Source of the DNA: an uncultured Flavobacteriaceae bacterium
GTDB taxonomy: Bacteria; Bacteroidota; Bacteroidia; Flavobacteriales; Flavobacteriaceae
Direction of reading: 5' to 3'
Assembly: GCA_947493175.1 (NCBI GenBank)
Contig: CANLQD010000003.1
Location: 868,001-932,000, forward strand
DNA: 64,000 nucleotides
The position numbers and the translations under genes were made by a program. Shown piece after piece: positions 27,150 to 36,943 of the stretch; position 1 is the stretch's first letter; every line of letters starts with the position of its first letter. Below the pieces are notes generated by a model. That model was not told the DNA's origin. It saw only the letters and a list, made by a program, of their open reading frames with translations, and searched no databases.

Positions 27150-27803
27150 TTAAAAAGAAATTCCCCCCATCACTTCCTCGAGCTTAGCAATACCTGCGTC
27201 ATCATCGGCACGTAAAAGCATACCGAACCCAAAACCGTTTAGTAAGGTAAGATAATAATGCTCTTTATAAGAAGCGCCCCCGTCGGTTCGAACTCCGGTC
27301 AATTTATAAAAAGTAGTGCCTCCAACGCGTTCCTTTTCATAATCTTCCGAATCAAGGGTAACGCTCGGGTTGGCCTTCGATTCTTTTACTGTTTGTGCCA
27401 TATAGTCCTCCAAATCGTCGATCTGGGCACCTTCTATATAGGCGAGGTTCTCGGCATAAAGGAAAATAGTCGGGTTGTCTTGCTGGCCATTTTCGATATC
27501 CTTCTTATTCAGCATAAACAAGAACGATTCTTGAACACCCTCATGAGGTTGTGCTATACGCTGTTTGCTTTCGTAAGCGCTTTGGGCCAACCGAACAAAT
27601 TCTTCCCTATTCACTTTGGCCCATTGCTCGGCAAAGGTATCGTCGTAGTGCCAACCTTTGGGCATAGGCCATTCCATTCCGAAGAATTTATTAATGTAGA
27701 CCCCTTCTTCCACAAGGCCCCAATCGAAATTATCCCGTACTTGATTACAATTGGTGGTCGAAAATACTAGAAGTGTTAGCACTATAAACTTTAAACTTTT
27801 CAT
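27150..27803 (-). CDS. Lipoprotein, unknown function
   Basis: The 217-residue product has a lipoprotein signal ending STTNC (Cys at ~19), followed by a domain reading GLVEEGVYINKFFGMEWPMPKGWHYDD and a C-terminal LNGFGFGMLLRAD strand. The layout resembles small periplasmic beta-sandwich proteins that bind unknown partners. It lies 30 nt downstream in the transcript direction of nothing coding; the LRR gene is the next gene after it on the minus strand. No family assigned. Confidence 0.75.
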   Translation of the reverse strand: MKSLKFIVLTLLVFSTTNCNQVRDNFDWGLVEEGVYINKFFGMEWPMPKGWHYDDTFAEQWAKVNREEFVRLAQSAYESKQRIAQPHEGVQESFLFMLNKKDIENGQQDNPTIFLYAENLAYIEGAQIDDLEDYMAQTVKESKANPSVTLDSEDYEKERVGGTTFYKLTGVRTDGGASYKEHYYLTLLNGFGFGMLLRADDDAGIAKLEEVMGGISF

Positions 27804-27992
27804 ATTGGTTATTTTCCTTCAGATTTCATATTAAACTATGCTACTATAAAAGTACCGGTAAAAGAATCATCTAATATCCCTAAAAACCACGAAAGTCACC
27901 CCCCACTTCATGGTATTGAATTATTCATTTTTTTCGCTTTTGAGCCTACCCTCCCGAGTATAATGGGCCGTTAACACTTTTTAAAGCATCGT

Positions 27993-29156
27993 TTAGTGTT
28001 CGAGTCTTTCTTTTTTCGGAAAGAAGAGATTATAAGGGTCGTAGGATCCTTTTATATAATAATTACCCAGTCCGTCGTTGTAAAAAGAAAGCAGTTTTTC
28101 CTTGTCTCCGTTTTCGAGGGGTTGAAGTGCCCGATAGGAATCATCGGTGAAAAATTCATTTCCATTTTGGCAAATGATATAGACTAAAGGTGCTCGCATC
28201 GTTTTTAGATCAGCTCTTGCGCAACCCAACATATCCTCTAGAAATTGAAGTTGTTCCTTCGGTGGGAGATTGGAAAGAGACTTTTCTGTCTGTACCATTA
28301 AAAGCTGTGCTTGGTTATTGGTCTGTAACATATAGGTGGTGAGACTATCGATGCCGAAGGTTTCGCAACGACCTGCTTTTTCCGATAGCCTGTAAAAAGG
28401 CGAATTCAAATCGATATTGTGTTTTAACTCATAATGCGTATTAATCAATTCAAAACGTTGCTCTGCAAACATTCTATCTTTTGCCGCGGCTATAAATTCA
28501 GGATACATCTTTGTAAGAAAAGCCAAATCATCCGGATACCGGTACGCCAACAATTCGTAGTAGGCTTTATCAATTTCTTCCAAGACTTTGAAATACCTAT
28601 TAAACCTTGGCGTTCGATACGATGTGTAATTCGGAACAGAGTCTGTCAAAGGTGTATGGTTTGCGATATCGGTAAAAGCATCTTCCAACACCTCAAGTTT
28701 GGTATATAGGTCATCTCGTACCCTAAAAGTACCAAACACTTGTTGGAACTGGTAGCTTACTGGAAGAATATCTTGCAACTGGTAACCGTAGAATCTGTTC
28801 TTATTTTCAACGTCCCTATCAAAAACATTCATGGTACGTATGAGCCCATCATGCAGTTTGTAGAATTCAGCCACGGTATATCTAGGGTGTACTACGGTAT
28901 CCCGTGTATGGTTCAAGGTGAGCCGGGCATAATGCTTGTTGTACCAATAGGCATTGTCCCGAAGGAGTTCATAGGTATTTCTCATGTGGTATGCCAGCCA
29001 TTTTACGCTTTCCTTTTGCTGCTGCGACGTTTGTTTTTTCAGATCGTAACGGTCTTTGAAAAAATAGGTGCCTATCCCAACACTTAGGGCCAGTATAAGG
29101 CTTAATAAAACAATAGATACCCTGAGGTATTTTTCGGATTTTGTCGTTTTTTCCAT
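27993..29156 (-). CDS. Membrane-anchored protein, paralogue A1
   Basis: Starting at the ATG at 29156 (4 nt after the preceding stop; the longer frame to 29204 runs into that gene), the product is 387 residues with one N-terminal transmembrane helix (VSIVLLSLILALSVGIGTYFF). It is a close relative of the next gene: both share LTLNHTRDTV-x-H-x-x-YTVAEF, then a TYPDF/MYPEF-x-x-AAK motif. Tandem duplication is clear. The extracytoplasmic domain is helical and of unknown function. Confidence 0.78.
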   Translation of the reverse strand: MEKTTKSEKYLRVSIVLLSLILALSVGIGTYFFKDRYDLKKQTSQQQKESVKWLAYHMRNTYELLRDNAYWYNKHYARLTLNHTRDTVVHPRYTVAEFYKLHDGLIRTMNVFDRDVENKNRFYGYQLQDILPVSYQFQQVFGTFRVRDDLYTKLEVLEDAFTDIANHTPLTDSVPNYTSYRTPRFNRYFKVLEEIDKAYYELLAYRYPDDLAFLTKMYPEFIAAAKDRMFAEQRFELINTHYELKHNIDLNSPFYRLSEKAGRCETFGIDSLTTYMLQTNNQAQLLMVQTEKSLSNLPPKEQLQFLEDMLGCARADLKTMRAPLVYIICQNGNEFFTDDSYRALQPLENGDKEKLLSFYNDGLGNYYIKGSYDPYNLFFPKKERLEH

Positions 29157-29160
29157 ATCC

Positions 29161-30315
29161 TCACTTTTCTTTTTCTTCTTCATATCGTGGGTAATACACA
29201 TCAAACACCTTGTAATTCCCGGTTACGTAATACCGTTTCAAATCATCATTATAAAATTGAAGTATTTCGGCATCGTCCCCTTCCAACACATGGGGATACA
29301 ATACCTTGTTGACATCACTTGCGTAATAATATCCGGTATCGCATCCGACATGATAGTAGCGTTGTTTTTCTATTTCACCTGGGGGTACCAAAGCATCTAA
29401 TTCGCTCAAAAAGGACAATCGTTGGTCGTCTGTCATCGGATAGATTTCCTTGTCTGTATAAGAGGCTATTAACGTTTTATCATGGTTCGTATAAACACTA
29501 TACAACGTAGTGGTAGTATCTGCCGCGTTTTTACCGGGCATTATCCTGATATCTTTTTCAGGCCGTATGCTATCTAGTTTCAGCGCATAAAAGGCGTTGA
29601 TGACCCTTATTGTTTGCTCTCCGAACAGTTGTTTCTTGGCGGCTTCCATAAAATCCGGATAGGTATTTACCAAAAACTTCAAATCTGTCGGGTATCTGTA
29701 CTCCAGCATATCATAAAGTGTTCTGTCCATGATTCTCAAAAGTTCAAAATAGGGTAGAAAAAGGGAATGTACATCGCTGTATGATACTTTCACCATATCC
29801 GTTCCCTTTGTTTTGCTCAAAATATAGTAATATAACCTGTCTAACTCCTGCATATCCTCAAAGAACTGCTCTTTAGTCCTACAGGTGCCTATGAGGTTTT
29901 GTGATTGGTATTCGGGAGAAAAAATACCGGTTAACTGGGATATATGAAACCCGTTTAAAAATCTATCGTCCCTGCCTATACTGTTCACATTACTACTGAG
30001 GGCACGATGAAATTGCACGAACTCGGCTACGGTATATTCTCGATGTTCAACCGTATCCCGGGTGTGGTTCAACGTGAGCTTGGCAAATTGTTCGTTCCAC
30101 CAAGGCGCAATGGATTTTAGTAATTCATATTCGCGTTTCACATCACTATAAATGTAACCTACGGCTTCCTTTCTTTGTTCCTCGGCCAAACGCTCCTTTT
30201 CTTTGGTATTGTTATAATCAATAATTACTACCGTTAACAAACCTATTCCTAGAATCACCAAGATTACCAACACGGTTACGATGGTATTTTGCCGTTTATT
30301 TGTTTGTTCTGTCAT
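29161..30315 (-). CDS. Membrane-anchored protein, paralogue A2
   Basis: The 384-residue product has an N-terminal transmembrane helix (IVTVLVILVILGIGLLTVVII) and the shared LTLNHTRDTVEHREYTVAEF region of paralogue A1. It is 12 nt from the stop of the LRR/DUF1963 gene and 4 nt from A1, which implies one transcript. Function unknown. Divergence outside the shared motifs is large, so the duplication is probably not recent. Confidence 0.78.
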   Translation of the reverse strand: MTEQTNKRQNTIVTVLVILVILGIGLLTVVIIDYNNTKEKERLAEEQRKEAVGYIYSDVKREYELLKSIAPWWNEQFAKLTLNHTRDTVEHREYTVAEFVQFHRALSSNVNSIGRDDRFLNGFHISQLTGIFSPEYQSQNLIGTCRTKEQFFEDMQELDRLYYYILSKTKGTDMVKVSYSDVHSLFLPYFELLRIMDRTLYDMLEYRYPTDLKFLVNTYPDFMEAAKKQLFGEQTIRVINAFYALKLDSIRPEKDIRIMPGKNAADTTTTLYSVYTNHDKTLIASYTDKEIYPMTDDQRLSFLSELDALVPPGEIEKQRYYHVGCDTGYYYASDVNKVLYPHVLEGDDAEILQFYNDDLKRYYVTGNYKVFDVYYPRYEEEKEK

Positions 30316-30327
30316 TGTTATTGTTTT

Positions 30328-32895
30328 TTAACTGCTCTCTAGGGTCACATATACATTACTGAAGTCCTGTTTTGCCAAATCGCTCTTATGGATGACGAAG
30401 AACAAATCACCGGCATCACTCCATTGCATATCCCCCGCAGAGGTAACAGTAAGCAATACGACCCAATCTTGTGGATTCCCCTTTAATCCAAGTGAAGCCT
30501 GTAATTCAGGGGATTCGTGCTGGGTAAACCCATAATTGTTGACAGCGTATTCAAAAAGATTTTGTTGGTTGATCGGGGTTTCGAAACGGTCGTATAGTTC
30601 TTCCAATAGGTCTTCGTCATCCTTCAGCTTTTCTGCGGCTCCCAAAAACAAATGGGTATTGACATAGCTGGCGTAAAAAGAGGGGGCACTATTCATTTTT
30701 TGAGCGGATGCTTGATAGCCTTGATAGCCGCCACCGATCATTTCGGAATAATCGTCTTCTGTAAACTCGAATCTTTTTCCAGACAATAGTTTACTTGTAT
30801 CTTTCACATAGAGAACCTTACCGGGCCTATTGGTGCCGCCATAGATGCTGTGAATGGTTTCCAAAAAAAAGAACAGTACACCGGTACGTGGCAGGTAGTC
30901 TTGCAAATGGGCAATAGCCCCACAATTAATCTGCCCAAGAAATTCATATACATAATCTTCCTTATCATCACGCCAATTCTCTCCAAACCGTGGGTAGGAA
31001 ATCGTTTCGGGCAAATCGGGCATACCACCGAAGCGATGGTTACCGATAGCTGTATAGTCTTCTTCAACCGTGTGCTTAAAACCAATACTTTTCTTGACCA
31101 TTGATTTAAGTGCTGCTGCATGTTCCTCCAATTTGTTGGCTGCTATAACGGTATCTAGTTCCGGTATCAGTTCCTTATCGTTCTCCGCCCAGAAAACCGC
31201 ATCGTCCCATGTTAAGAGACCGGTGCCATCGGCACCTTCATAATCAAAATTCAGCAACCGCGATTTATCTTCTATGGACAGCTTTATCTCTTCTATCTTA
31301 TTAAACGCCTCAGGCAAGGTTTCCAACGGGTTCTGTTCCAAGTCGATTTTCTTTAAATTAGGCTGGGCCGCCAATGCCTCTGGAAGGGTTTTCAATTGGT
31401 TTTTGTCTAACGATATGCTTTGCAACGCAGGTAATTCTATTGTCTGCGGCACAGTTGTCAAGAGGTTTGAGGATAGCCATAGGTACTTGAGTTTAGGAAG
31501 GGTCCAAATACTATTGGGAACCGTTTTTAGCAAGCAACCATTAATCGATAGCTGCTCGAGTTCTTTTAACGTTCCCAAAGCTTCCGGAAGTGCTTCTACT
31601 GCTGCCCCGTTCAAATGAAAGCTGGTCAGTTTTTGTAACTGCCCAATTTCATCGGATATTTCTATCAAGGGCATTTTTTCCGTATCCAAATAGTTAGAAC
31701 GTTTTGAAATACTTAAATTTTCTAGGTTGTTAAAAGTGAAAATAGCTCGGGGAAGTTTTTGGAACGTTGGATTTTCGATGTACAGAAAACGTACTTCCTC
31801 GGGGCTGGCCGTTTCGGTTTCTTCCATAGTGGTGAAACGGTAGTCTTTCCAATGTAACGTATCGGTATCGAATTTTTTATAGACCGTTATCGGGAAACTC
31901 TTGTTGTGATAGCTTTTGGTCATTTCCCCCTTCAACAGTACCCAGCCATCCTCGAATTGGGCTACGCCATTAAAATCCAATCGATAATCGAAGCCTTCTG
32001 TCCTGCTGTGCAAAAACAAGGGCGCATTGGTCTTCCCTTCCTCGAAATGCAACTTCCCAGTAGGCACTCCATTGTGGTGGATACCCTTCGCCGGAATCAC
32101 CATACGAACCAGACCATTCCCTGGATAATCGTCCAGGACCTCGGCCTTCTCAGCCTGCTTAGCCTGTTTTGTCCGGGCTTGTATAGTAACGACCAACTCT
32201 CCAGAAAAAGACCCAATCTGCATATGGGTCTCCTCTTCTAGAATATCAAAATCAAAATCACCTACTTGAAAAATCTCCTTTCCATCGGCAGGAATTTCCG
32301 TCGTATACACTTTTTTTTCAGGCTCGATATTGGTAATGCTGGCTAGTTTTTCTTGATAGGCCCGTTCTTCTTCCTCAAGCACAATCAAATGGGTTCGCCA
32401 AGCCTGTAAGCGGGTATGGGTATCGCCCGTGATTTCCAAAGATTCCATTGCGCCTATCGCCCAAGCTTCTAGATTCCCATCCGTTGTTTTTTCATGAACC
32501 GCTCTGAACTCCAGATAATGATCATCATCCAATATAATGGCCGCGAATAAATAGTTGATCTTGAAATGCGTCTTCTGAAAAGGTGTATCGGTATGGGCTT
32601 TGATCATATAAGCATCAAAACCTTTAAAACTTCTATTTTCCCCACTAAGTTTTTCTGATTTAAAGTAGATGGAAAGACAGGAGTCCTCAAACCGCTCTTG
32701 CCAGGTATCCCCCTCATAAATTTTGCCATCAAGGTCGTTCTTTCTTAAAATCACCACACTAATCAAGGGCCATTGATTTTCATATATCGCATCGCGATCT
32801 TCCGTCCAGACCCCAACGTCGGATTGGTCTCTCACCTTAAAAGCTTCAGGTATTTGAATCTTAAAAAGTGAATGTGTTATCTGTTTCATTTTCAT
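30328..32895 (-). CDS. LRR protein with C-terminal DUF1963 (YwqG-like) domain
   Basis: The 855-residue protein has three parts: an N-terminal ~150-residue region (SLFKIQIPEAFKV...FDAYMIKAHTDTPF), a set of leucine-rich repeats at ~390-550 (LTSFHLNGAAVEALPEALGTL), and a C-terminal ~260-residue YwqG-like domain with NHRFGGMPDLPETISYP, FLGQINCGAI, GVLFFFLE and a final DMQWSDAGDLFFVIHKSDL. YwqG is encoded with the YwqJ toxin and YwqK in Bacillus, and DUF1963 domains are frequent in immunity clusters. Cytoplasmic location is inferred from the lack of a signal peptide. Binding partner unknown. Confidence 0.85.
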   Translation of the reverse strand: MKMKQITHSLFKIQIPEAFKVRDQSDVGVWTEDRDAIYENQWPLISVVILRKNDLDGKIYEGDTWQERFEDSCLSIYFKSEKLSGENRSFKGFDAYMIKAHTDTPFQKTHFKINYLFAAIILDDDHYLEFRAVHEKTTDGNLEAWAIGAMESLEITGDTHTRLQAWRTHLIVLEEEERAYQEKLASITNIEPEKKVYTTEIPADGKEIFQVGDFDFDILEEETHMQIGSFSGELVVTIQARTKQAKQAEKAEVLDDYPGNGLVRMVIPAKGIHHNGVPTGKLHFEEGKTNAPLFLHSRTEGFDYRLDFNGVAQFEDGWVLLKGEMTKSYHNKSFPITVYKKFDTDTLHWKDYRFTTMEETETASPEEVRFLYIENPTFQKLPRAIFTFNNLENLSISKRSNYLDTEKMPLIEISDEIGQLQKLTSFHLNGAAVEALPEALGTLKELEQLSINGCLLKTVPNSIWTLPKLKYLWLSSNLLTTVPQTIELPALQSISLDKNQLKTLPEALAAQPNLKKIDLEQNPLETLPEAFNKIEEIKLSIEDKSRLLNFDYEGADGTGLLTWDDAVFWAENDKELIPELDTVIAANKLEEHAAALKSMVKKSIGFKHTVEEDYTAIGNHRFGGMPDLPETISYPRFGENWRDDKEDYVYEFLGQINCGAIAHLQDYLPRTGVLFFFLETIHSIYGGTNRPGKVLYVKDTSKLLSGKRFEFTEDDYSEMIGGGYQGYQASAQKMNSAPSFYASYVNTHLFLGAAEKLKDDEDLLEELYDRFETPINQQNLFEYAVNNYGFTQHESPELQASLGLKGNPQDWVVLLTVTSAGDMQWSDAGDLFFVIHKSDLAKQDFSNVYVTLESS

Positions 32896-32957
32896 ACTTC
32901 TTGTGCTAGGGTGTGATAATTATCCTTTAGTCTAAATTCTATTTTGCAAACCTCCTA

Positions 32958-33863
32958 TTATTCTTTGGCTACAAATAATCTGGTAGCACCCTCTAATTTT
33001 ACTTCGCTAAGCTTGTCAGACACTTTCATAGTCAACACCAACGAAGCATTAAAATCATATGCTTCATCACCTATCAATTGAAACGTCATGGTTACATCCC
33101 CCCTTTTCAATTCATCGGCTTCTCCCTTCTTGATGAAAAACCCGGTATTGTCTATGACATTGTTGCCCAACGAATCGGTAATCGTATAATCTAACTCCAG
33201 TTTTACGCCCTCTTCTGAAGGGGTAAAACCTGCTACATCTTTGAAAACCAAACTCACCCTTTCGCCCATGACTACCGTGTTATCGGTAATAACGGTTTGC
33301 CGATCTTCCGAAAACAGATATACCCTCGAGTAGTCGAGACCGTCCTTGACAACTTCGATATAAGGGTTGTTTATGATTTTAAAATCCATTTCCGTTTGTA
33401 ACACATGATCACTCCTTGTATCGCGAACCCTACAATAAAGAGTGTATGTTTCCCCTATTGCTACCTTCTCATCAAACGCTAACATGAAATTAAATGACGA
33501 CTCCAAGATGGGTGGAACCAAATCATCGGAACCAAACAGGTTTTGTTGTGAAAAAATGGAATCCCCTTTCTTGGAAACCAGTGTAACATCTAAATTGGGG
33601 TAGTATTTTTCATCTGCTGAAGTTAGCCCATCCAGTTCACTAAATACCACGTATATCTGTTGCCCGTATTGGTAGATGGGATCGAACAAAATGCCTTCCC
33701 CATTCGAAACAACGATTGCTTTGGCATGAATGCCCTGCTCTTTGAGCACTATGGTTCGCGGAATGACTTCGGTAGTTTGGCCGCATAAACCAAAAGGCGC
33801 TATGAGCAGTACCATACAAACCATCAGTAAACTTGGTATTTTATTGGTCGAAGGTCTTACCAT
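32958..33863 (-). CDS. Exported protein, paralogue B2
   Basis: The 301-residue product has a signal peptide ending FGLCGQ. Two beta-rich halves repeat a common layout, each with a YQYGQQIYVVFSELDGLTSAD-like opening and an R-x-T-V-V-T/T-D-N strand. It is a paralogue of the next gene: matching segments include GQ-x-IY-x-x-F-x-x-x-D-G and V-x-D-T-x-S-x-x-V. Start is 1 nt after that gene's stop. Extracytoplasmic function unknown; it may form adhesive or binding surfaces. Confidence 0.75.
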   Translation of the reverse strand: MVRPSTNKIPSLLMVCMVLLIAPFGLCGQTTEVIPRTIVLKEQGIHAKAIVVSNGEGILFDPIYQYGQQIYVVFSELDGLTSADEKYYPNLDVTLVSKKGDSIFSQQNLFGSDDLVPPILESSFNFMLAFDEKVAIGETYTLYCRVRDTRSDHVLQTEMDFKIINNPYIEVVKDGLDYSRVYLFSEDRQTVITDNTVVMGERVSLVFKDVAGFTPSEEGVKLELDYTITDSLGNNVIDNTGFFIKKGEADELKRGDVTMTFQLIGDEAYDFNASLVLTMKVSDKLSEVKLEGATRLFVAKE

Positions 33864-33864
33864 C

Positions 33865-34736
33865 TTAATTTACTGTATTTACATTGGCTTCGACCGTTAT
33901 TTTGTCATCATTGGTTTTATCCCAAACCTCGACCTTCCATTTAAGGGGGTTAGCCACATTCCCTTTCTTAATTCTTAGTGTGGAGGCCAACCCTTTTTTT
34001 ACTTCGGCATCGGTGAGCGTTCTATTAGCCAATAAATCGGGCCTGTTCAAAATAATCTGGCCATCGGCATCGGTCACTATCGCCGACATCCCTAGGTTGG
34101 TTCTACCTTCTACAACTTCATAACCCTCCAAGCCCTGCAAATCGAACAACATATTCGTTTCAAAAGGAATTTCTCCATTGGTGACCACTGTACGGGAGTC
34201 CTGATTAAAAATATAGGTCTCTTTTGCCAGCAGCCCCTCTTCTTTAATACGTACGTTCGGATCTTTTTTCAATTCCAATTCTAACTCGGAATAAAAGACT
34301 GCTTCACTTTTGGTGTCCGAAACTGTATAGACCACGGTATACTCGGTACCAGATTGTATAGGGGTGGCTAGCATTACATGACCGTTCAGTGTGCGTAAAG
34401 AGGCATCAAGACCTTTTCCGCCCAGCATGTTTTCGTTCCACAACACCGTATCGCCTGCTTTAGATAGCACCAGCACCTGCATCTCTGGAAAAAACTGTTT
34501 ATTCTCGATCACAAAACCGTCCATGTTCACAAAGTTGGTATAGATTTTCTGTCCATATAGAAAAGTATTATCGGTTACTTTCCCATCCCCATCGGCTATA
34601 TAAACCTCCTTTGCAGAAAGACCGTCGCCACGGGTGGTAAGCCCTGTCGTCAAATCTTTGCTAACGGACTGATTGAAGTTACAGCCCAAAAAAGGCCAAG
34701 GATGATGGCTACTGAAATATGTTTAAAGTTCTTCAT
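33865..34736 (-). CDS. Lipoprotein, paralogue B1, with apparent frameshift in the signal peptide
   Basis: The main frame (to 34689) opens only with TTG at GCNFNQSVSK. An ATG at 34734-34736 begins MKNFKHISVAIILGLF in another frame. Adding one base to the A6 run at 34688-34693 joins them to MKNFKHISVAIILGLFLGCNF, a textbook lipoprotein signal ending LFLGC. Total length 872 is one short of a multiple of three. The mature part is related to paralogue B2. A mutation, a phase-variable tract or a read error could each explain it. Confidence 0.7.
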
Positions 34737-34740
34737 AATA

Positions 34741-35151
34741 CTATCTTAAACCTGGTCCGCCAATGGTCATTTTAACGAACGAATGAAACTCTTTTCTAAA
34801 CTCCTTTTTATCCAGCCCGTGTTTTTCGGCACTCGTGTTCAACGCTTTTTTCAATTTTCTCAGGGTGGAAAAAAACACCCCTGCCAATACCAACAGGGCA
34901 ACCACAAAGGCCCCCATAATCGAAGCCATAACGGTTTTTATTGTATTCAATTCATCTATTGGAAAACGCTTTCCCGCAACAAAAAAATTGTATCCTACTA
35001 TAACCGCCAATACCCCTAACATGATGTACCGGAAGTATTTGAATTTTGCGGCATAATTTACATAGCCGGCAATAAGCGGTTCCATCTCAGGTCTTGGTAT
35101 TTTCGGTAATAACCGAAGATTTTCATTAGCGGTTGCCTTTTTATCCATCAT
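34741..35151 (-). CDS. Two-helix membrane protein, paralogue C2
   Basis: The 136-residue product has two transmembrane helices (residues ~43-58 and ~72-94) flanked by a basic C-terminal tail (LRKLKKALNTSAEKHGLDKKEFRKEF). It resembles the 140-residue gene at 36944: both start with IP-x-x-E-hydrophobic and have a GLDKKEFRKE / NLDRGKTRKE tail. Gap to lipoprotein B1 is 4 nt, so it is in the same transcript. Function unknown. Confidence 0.75.
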   Translation of the reverse strand: MMDKKATANENLRLLPKIPRPEMEPLIAGYVNYAAKFKYFRYIMLGVLAVIVGYNFFVAGKRFPIDELNTIKTVMASIMGAFVVALLVLAGVFFSTLRKLKKALNTSAEKHGLDKKEFRKEFHSFVKMTIGGPGLR

Positions 35152-35184
35152 TTCAATTGTTTACTTGTGGTGATATGAAACGTG

Positions 35185-36798
35185 CTATTTTTGATCAAAA
35201 TAGCTACGGTCAAAGCTCAATAGTTCATTTAACACAGGGCAATCGTTTAAAACACTCTGCGCCGTCGCCATCCAGGCTTCTTTTACGGGGTGCTTCTTGT
35301 TCTCCACTCTTTTCATAGCTTCCCTGGCCAACTCTTTGGCGCGTTCAACATTATTTAGTTCCCACTCGTGAATAGCGTATACCAAGTACACTTCTATCTC
35401 ATTCAAAAAAAAACGATGGGTGTACTGCATGTCTTCCCGATATGCAAGCGCTTCTTGAAGCGACATTTCGAAATTGTTGAACAGCGGTTTTTCAAACTCC
35501 GCCAATAGCTTATGCCCATGTTTTTTGAAGCATTCAAAAAAATTATCAATGTGCTTTTTTAGGGTCTTTTCACTGTTTTTAAGATTCAATTTCCATCCTC
35601 CGAAGTAGCCTAGGCTTTTGTTGGTGTCATTTTCTTTCTCTGGCATAACCGAGGTCAAGGTCTCAAAAAAATGAACACATTCGGGTTTATGCACCGCAGT
35701 TCTTCCCTGCCATCTGTTTAATTTGCCCATTTGTACGCCAATTTTGGGATATAGTATTTTCAGATCTTCCGTATTAGCCTCCAACAACAGGTATACATGC
35801 AGATCGGTATCCAAAGCAATACCGGTTTCTCCGCGAAATTGATGATAGTACAGCCATTTATGCCCATACTCATAGGATTCGTTCCAGACCAATTTCCAAG
35901 TTTTCGCTCCAAGATGCCACTCCACTGCCTCTGGAACGAGTTGTAGTTTTTGATTTCTTAAGGGATCCGGTCGAACAGCTTCTGTGTAGGCTCTTCGCAA
36001 TGTTTGCTCGTCCGTTTCAAAATCGAGCAGCCATTTTATGCAGAACAACCGCTCCGTTCGATGTTCTTCTTCTGCTATTTCCGATAATACCGGAGTTGCC
36101 AACTGCCCCCAATCATTATTGACATCTGGATTTGAAAACAACTCGCTGTTCTTTCCGATTCGACGAATTTCGTTGACCTCTTTCTGTTCTATAAACTCTA
36201 AAAAAGCATCGGGAAAACCTTCTTTGGGCCCTAAATCATATCCTACCAAATTAACGAGCAGTGCATACCAATCCTGTAACAAGGGCTTGCTATTTTGTCG
36301 CTTGGCTTCCGCCAGCAACTTCCAAATGAGACAACTCACTTTGAAGGTGCTGGGGGCGGTAGATTCCTTTTCTGGCAGTACATTCTTCTCACAGAGTCTA
36401 CGCCAGAAGGTGGTTCCCGCATCGGCATATAAAAAAATAACCCCTTTTTCTTCCCTAGCATATACGGAATCGTGTTCTTTTCCTATTTCGGAAGGGAGCC
36501 AGTAGGTTTTTTTAACATCCAAACTTTGGAAATAGTCGGTATGTTTTTCATAGTCCGGATGTTCTTCCAACGGTACGCGATAGGTAAACTTTAGTTCCAG
36601 CAAGGTATCTATGAGCCTAAAATGGGTATACCCCGTATCGAACCGACACTGAAAATCGTATAGGTTATAGAGAAAATCACGCTTATTAGTAGCTGTAAAA
36701 TTGGAATTTGCTACCAAATGAACGGAATCTTCGATTAAACCCTCTATTTCGTGCATTGACATAGACCGATGTATTGCTTCGTTTTTATAGTGCCACAA
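35185..36798 (-). CDS. Hypothetical protein
   Basis: The 537-residue soluble protein has no signal peptide, no transmembrane helix and no motif I recognise. Composition is aromatic- and charge-rich (for example TYWLPSEIGKEHDSVY and SLGYFGGWKLNLKNSEKTL). An alternative ATG at 36762 would place a possible promoter box CAACTTTG (one mismatch) upstream; both starts are plausible. The TCCCT palindrome at 36825 lies just upstream. It heads the 32.9-36.8 kb transcript. Confidence 0.72.
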   Translation of the reverse strand: MWHYKNEAIHRSMSMHEIEGLIEDSVHLVANSNFTATNKRDFLYNLYDFQCRFDTGYTHFRLIDTLLELKFTYRVPLEEHPDYEKHTDYFQSLDVKKTYWLPSEIGKEHDSVYAREEKGVIFLYADAGTTFWRRLCEKNVLPEKESTAPSTFKVSCLIWKLLAEAKRQNSKPLLQDWYALLVNLVGYDLGPKEGFPDAFLEFIEQKEVNEIRRIGKNSELFSNPDVNNDWGQLATPVLSEIAEEEHRTERLFCIKWLLDFETDEQTLRRAYTEAVRPDPLRNQKLQLVPEAVEWHLGAKTWKLVWNESYEYGHKWLYYHQFRGETGIALDTDLHVYLLLEANTEDLKILYPKIGVQMGKLNRWQGRTAVHKPECVHFFETLTSVMPEKENDTNKSLGYFGGWKLNLKNSEKTLKKHIDNFFECFKKHGHKLLAEFEKPLFNNFEMSLQEALAYREDMQYTHRFFLNEIEVYLVYAIHEWELNNVERAKELAREAMKRVENKKHPVKEAWMATAQSVLNDCPVLNELLSFDRSYFDQK

Positions 36799-36824
36799 AG
36801 TTGTTGTTGCAATGTAAAGATGGC

Positions 36825-36842
36825 ATCCCTTAATTCAGGGAT
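36825..36842 (-). promoter_or_regulatory. ATCCCT-N6-AGGGAT island palindrome
   Basis: A perfect 6-bp inverted repeat with a 6-nt spacer, 26 nt upstream of the 36798 start (62 nt from the alternative start at 36762). Confidence 0.5.
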
Positions 36843-36943
36843 TTTGTTGTGTTGATGTTATATGTTATGTTGTTTGCCAGCGTACTTATGAAAATACCAT
36901 GCATCTCTCTTCCCGTTTCAAAGTTTAATGCCTTTTTACCATC

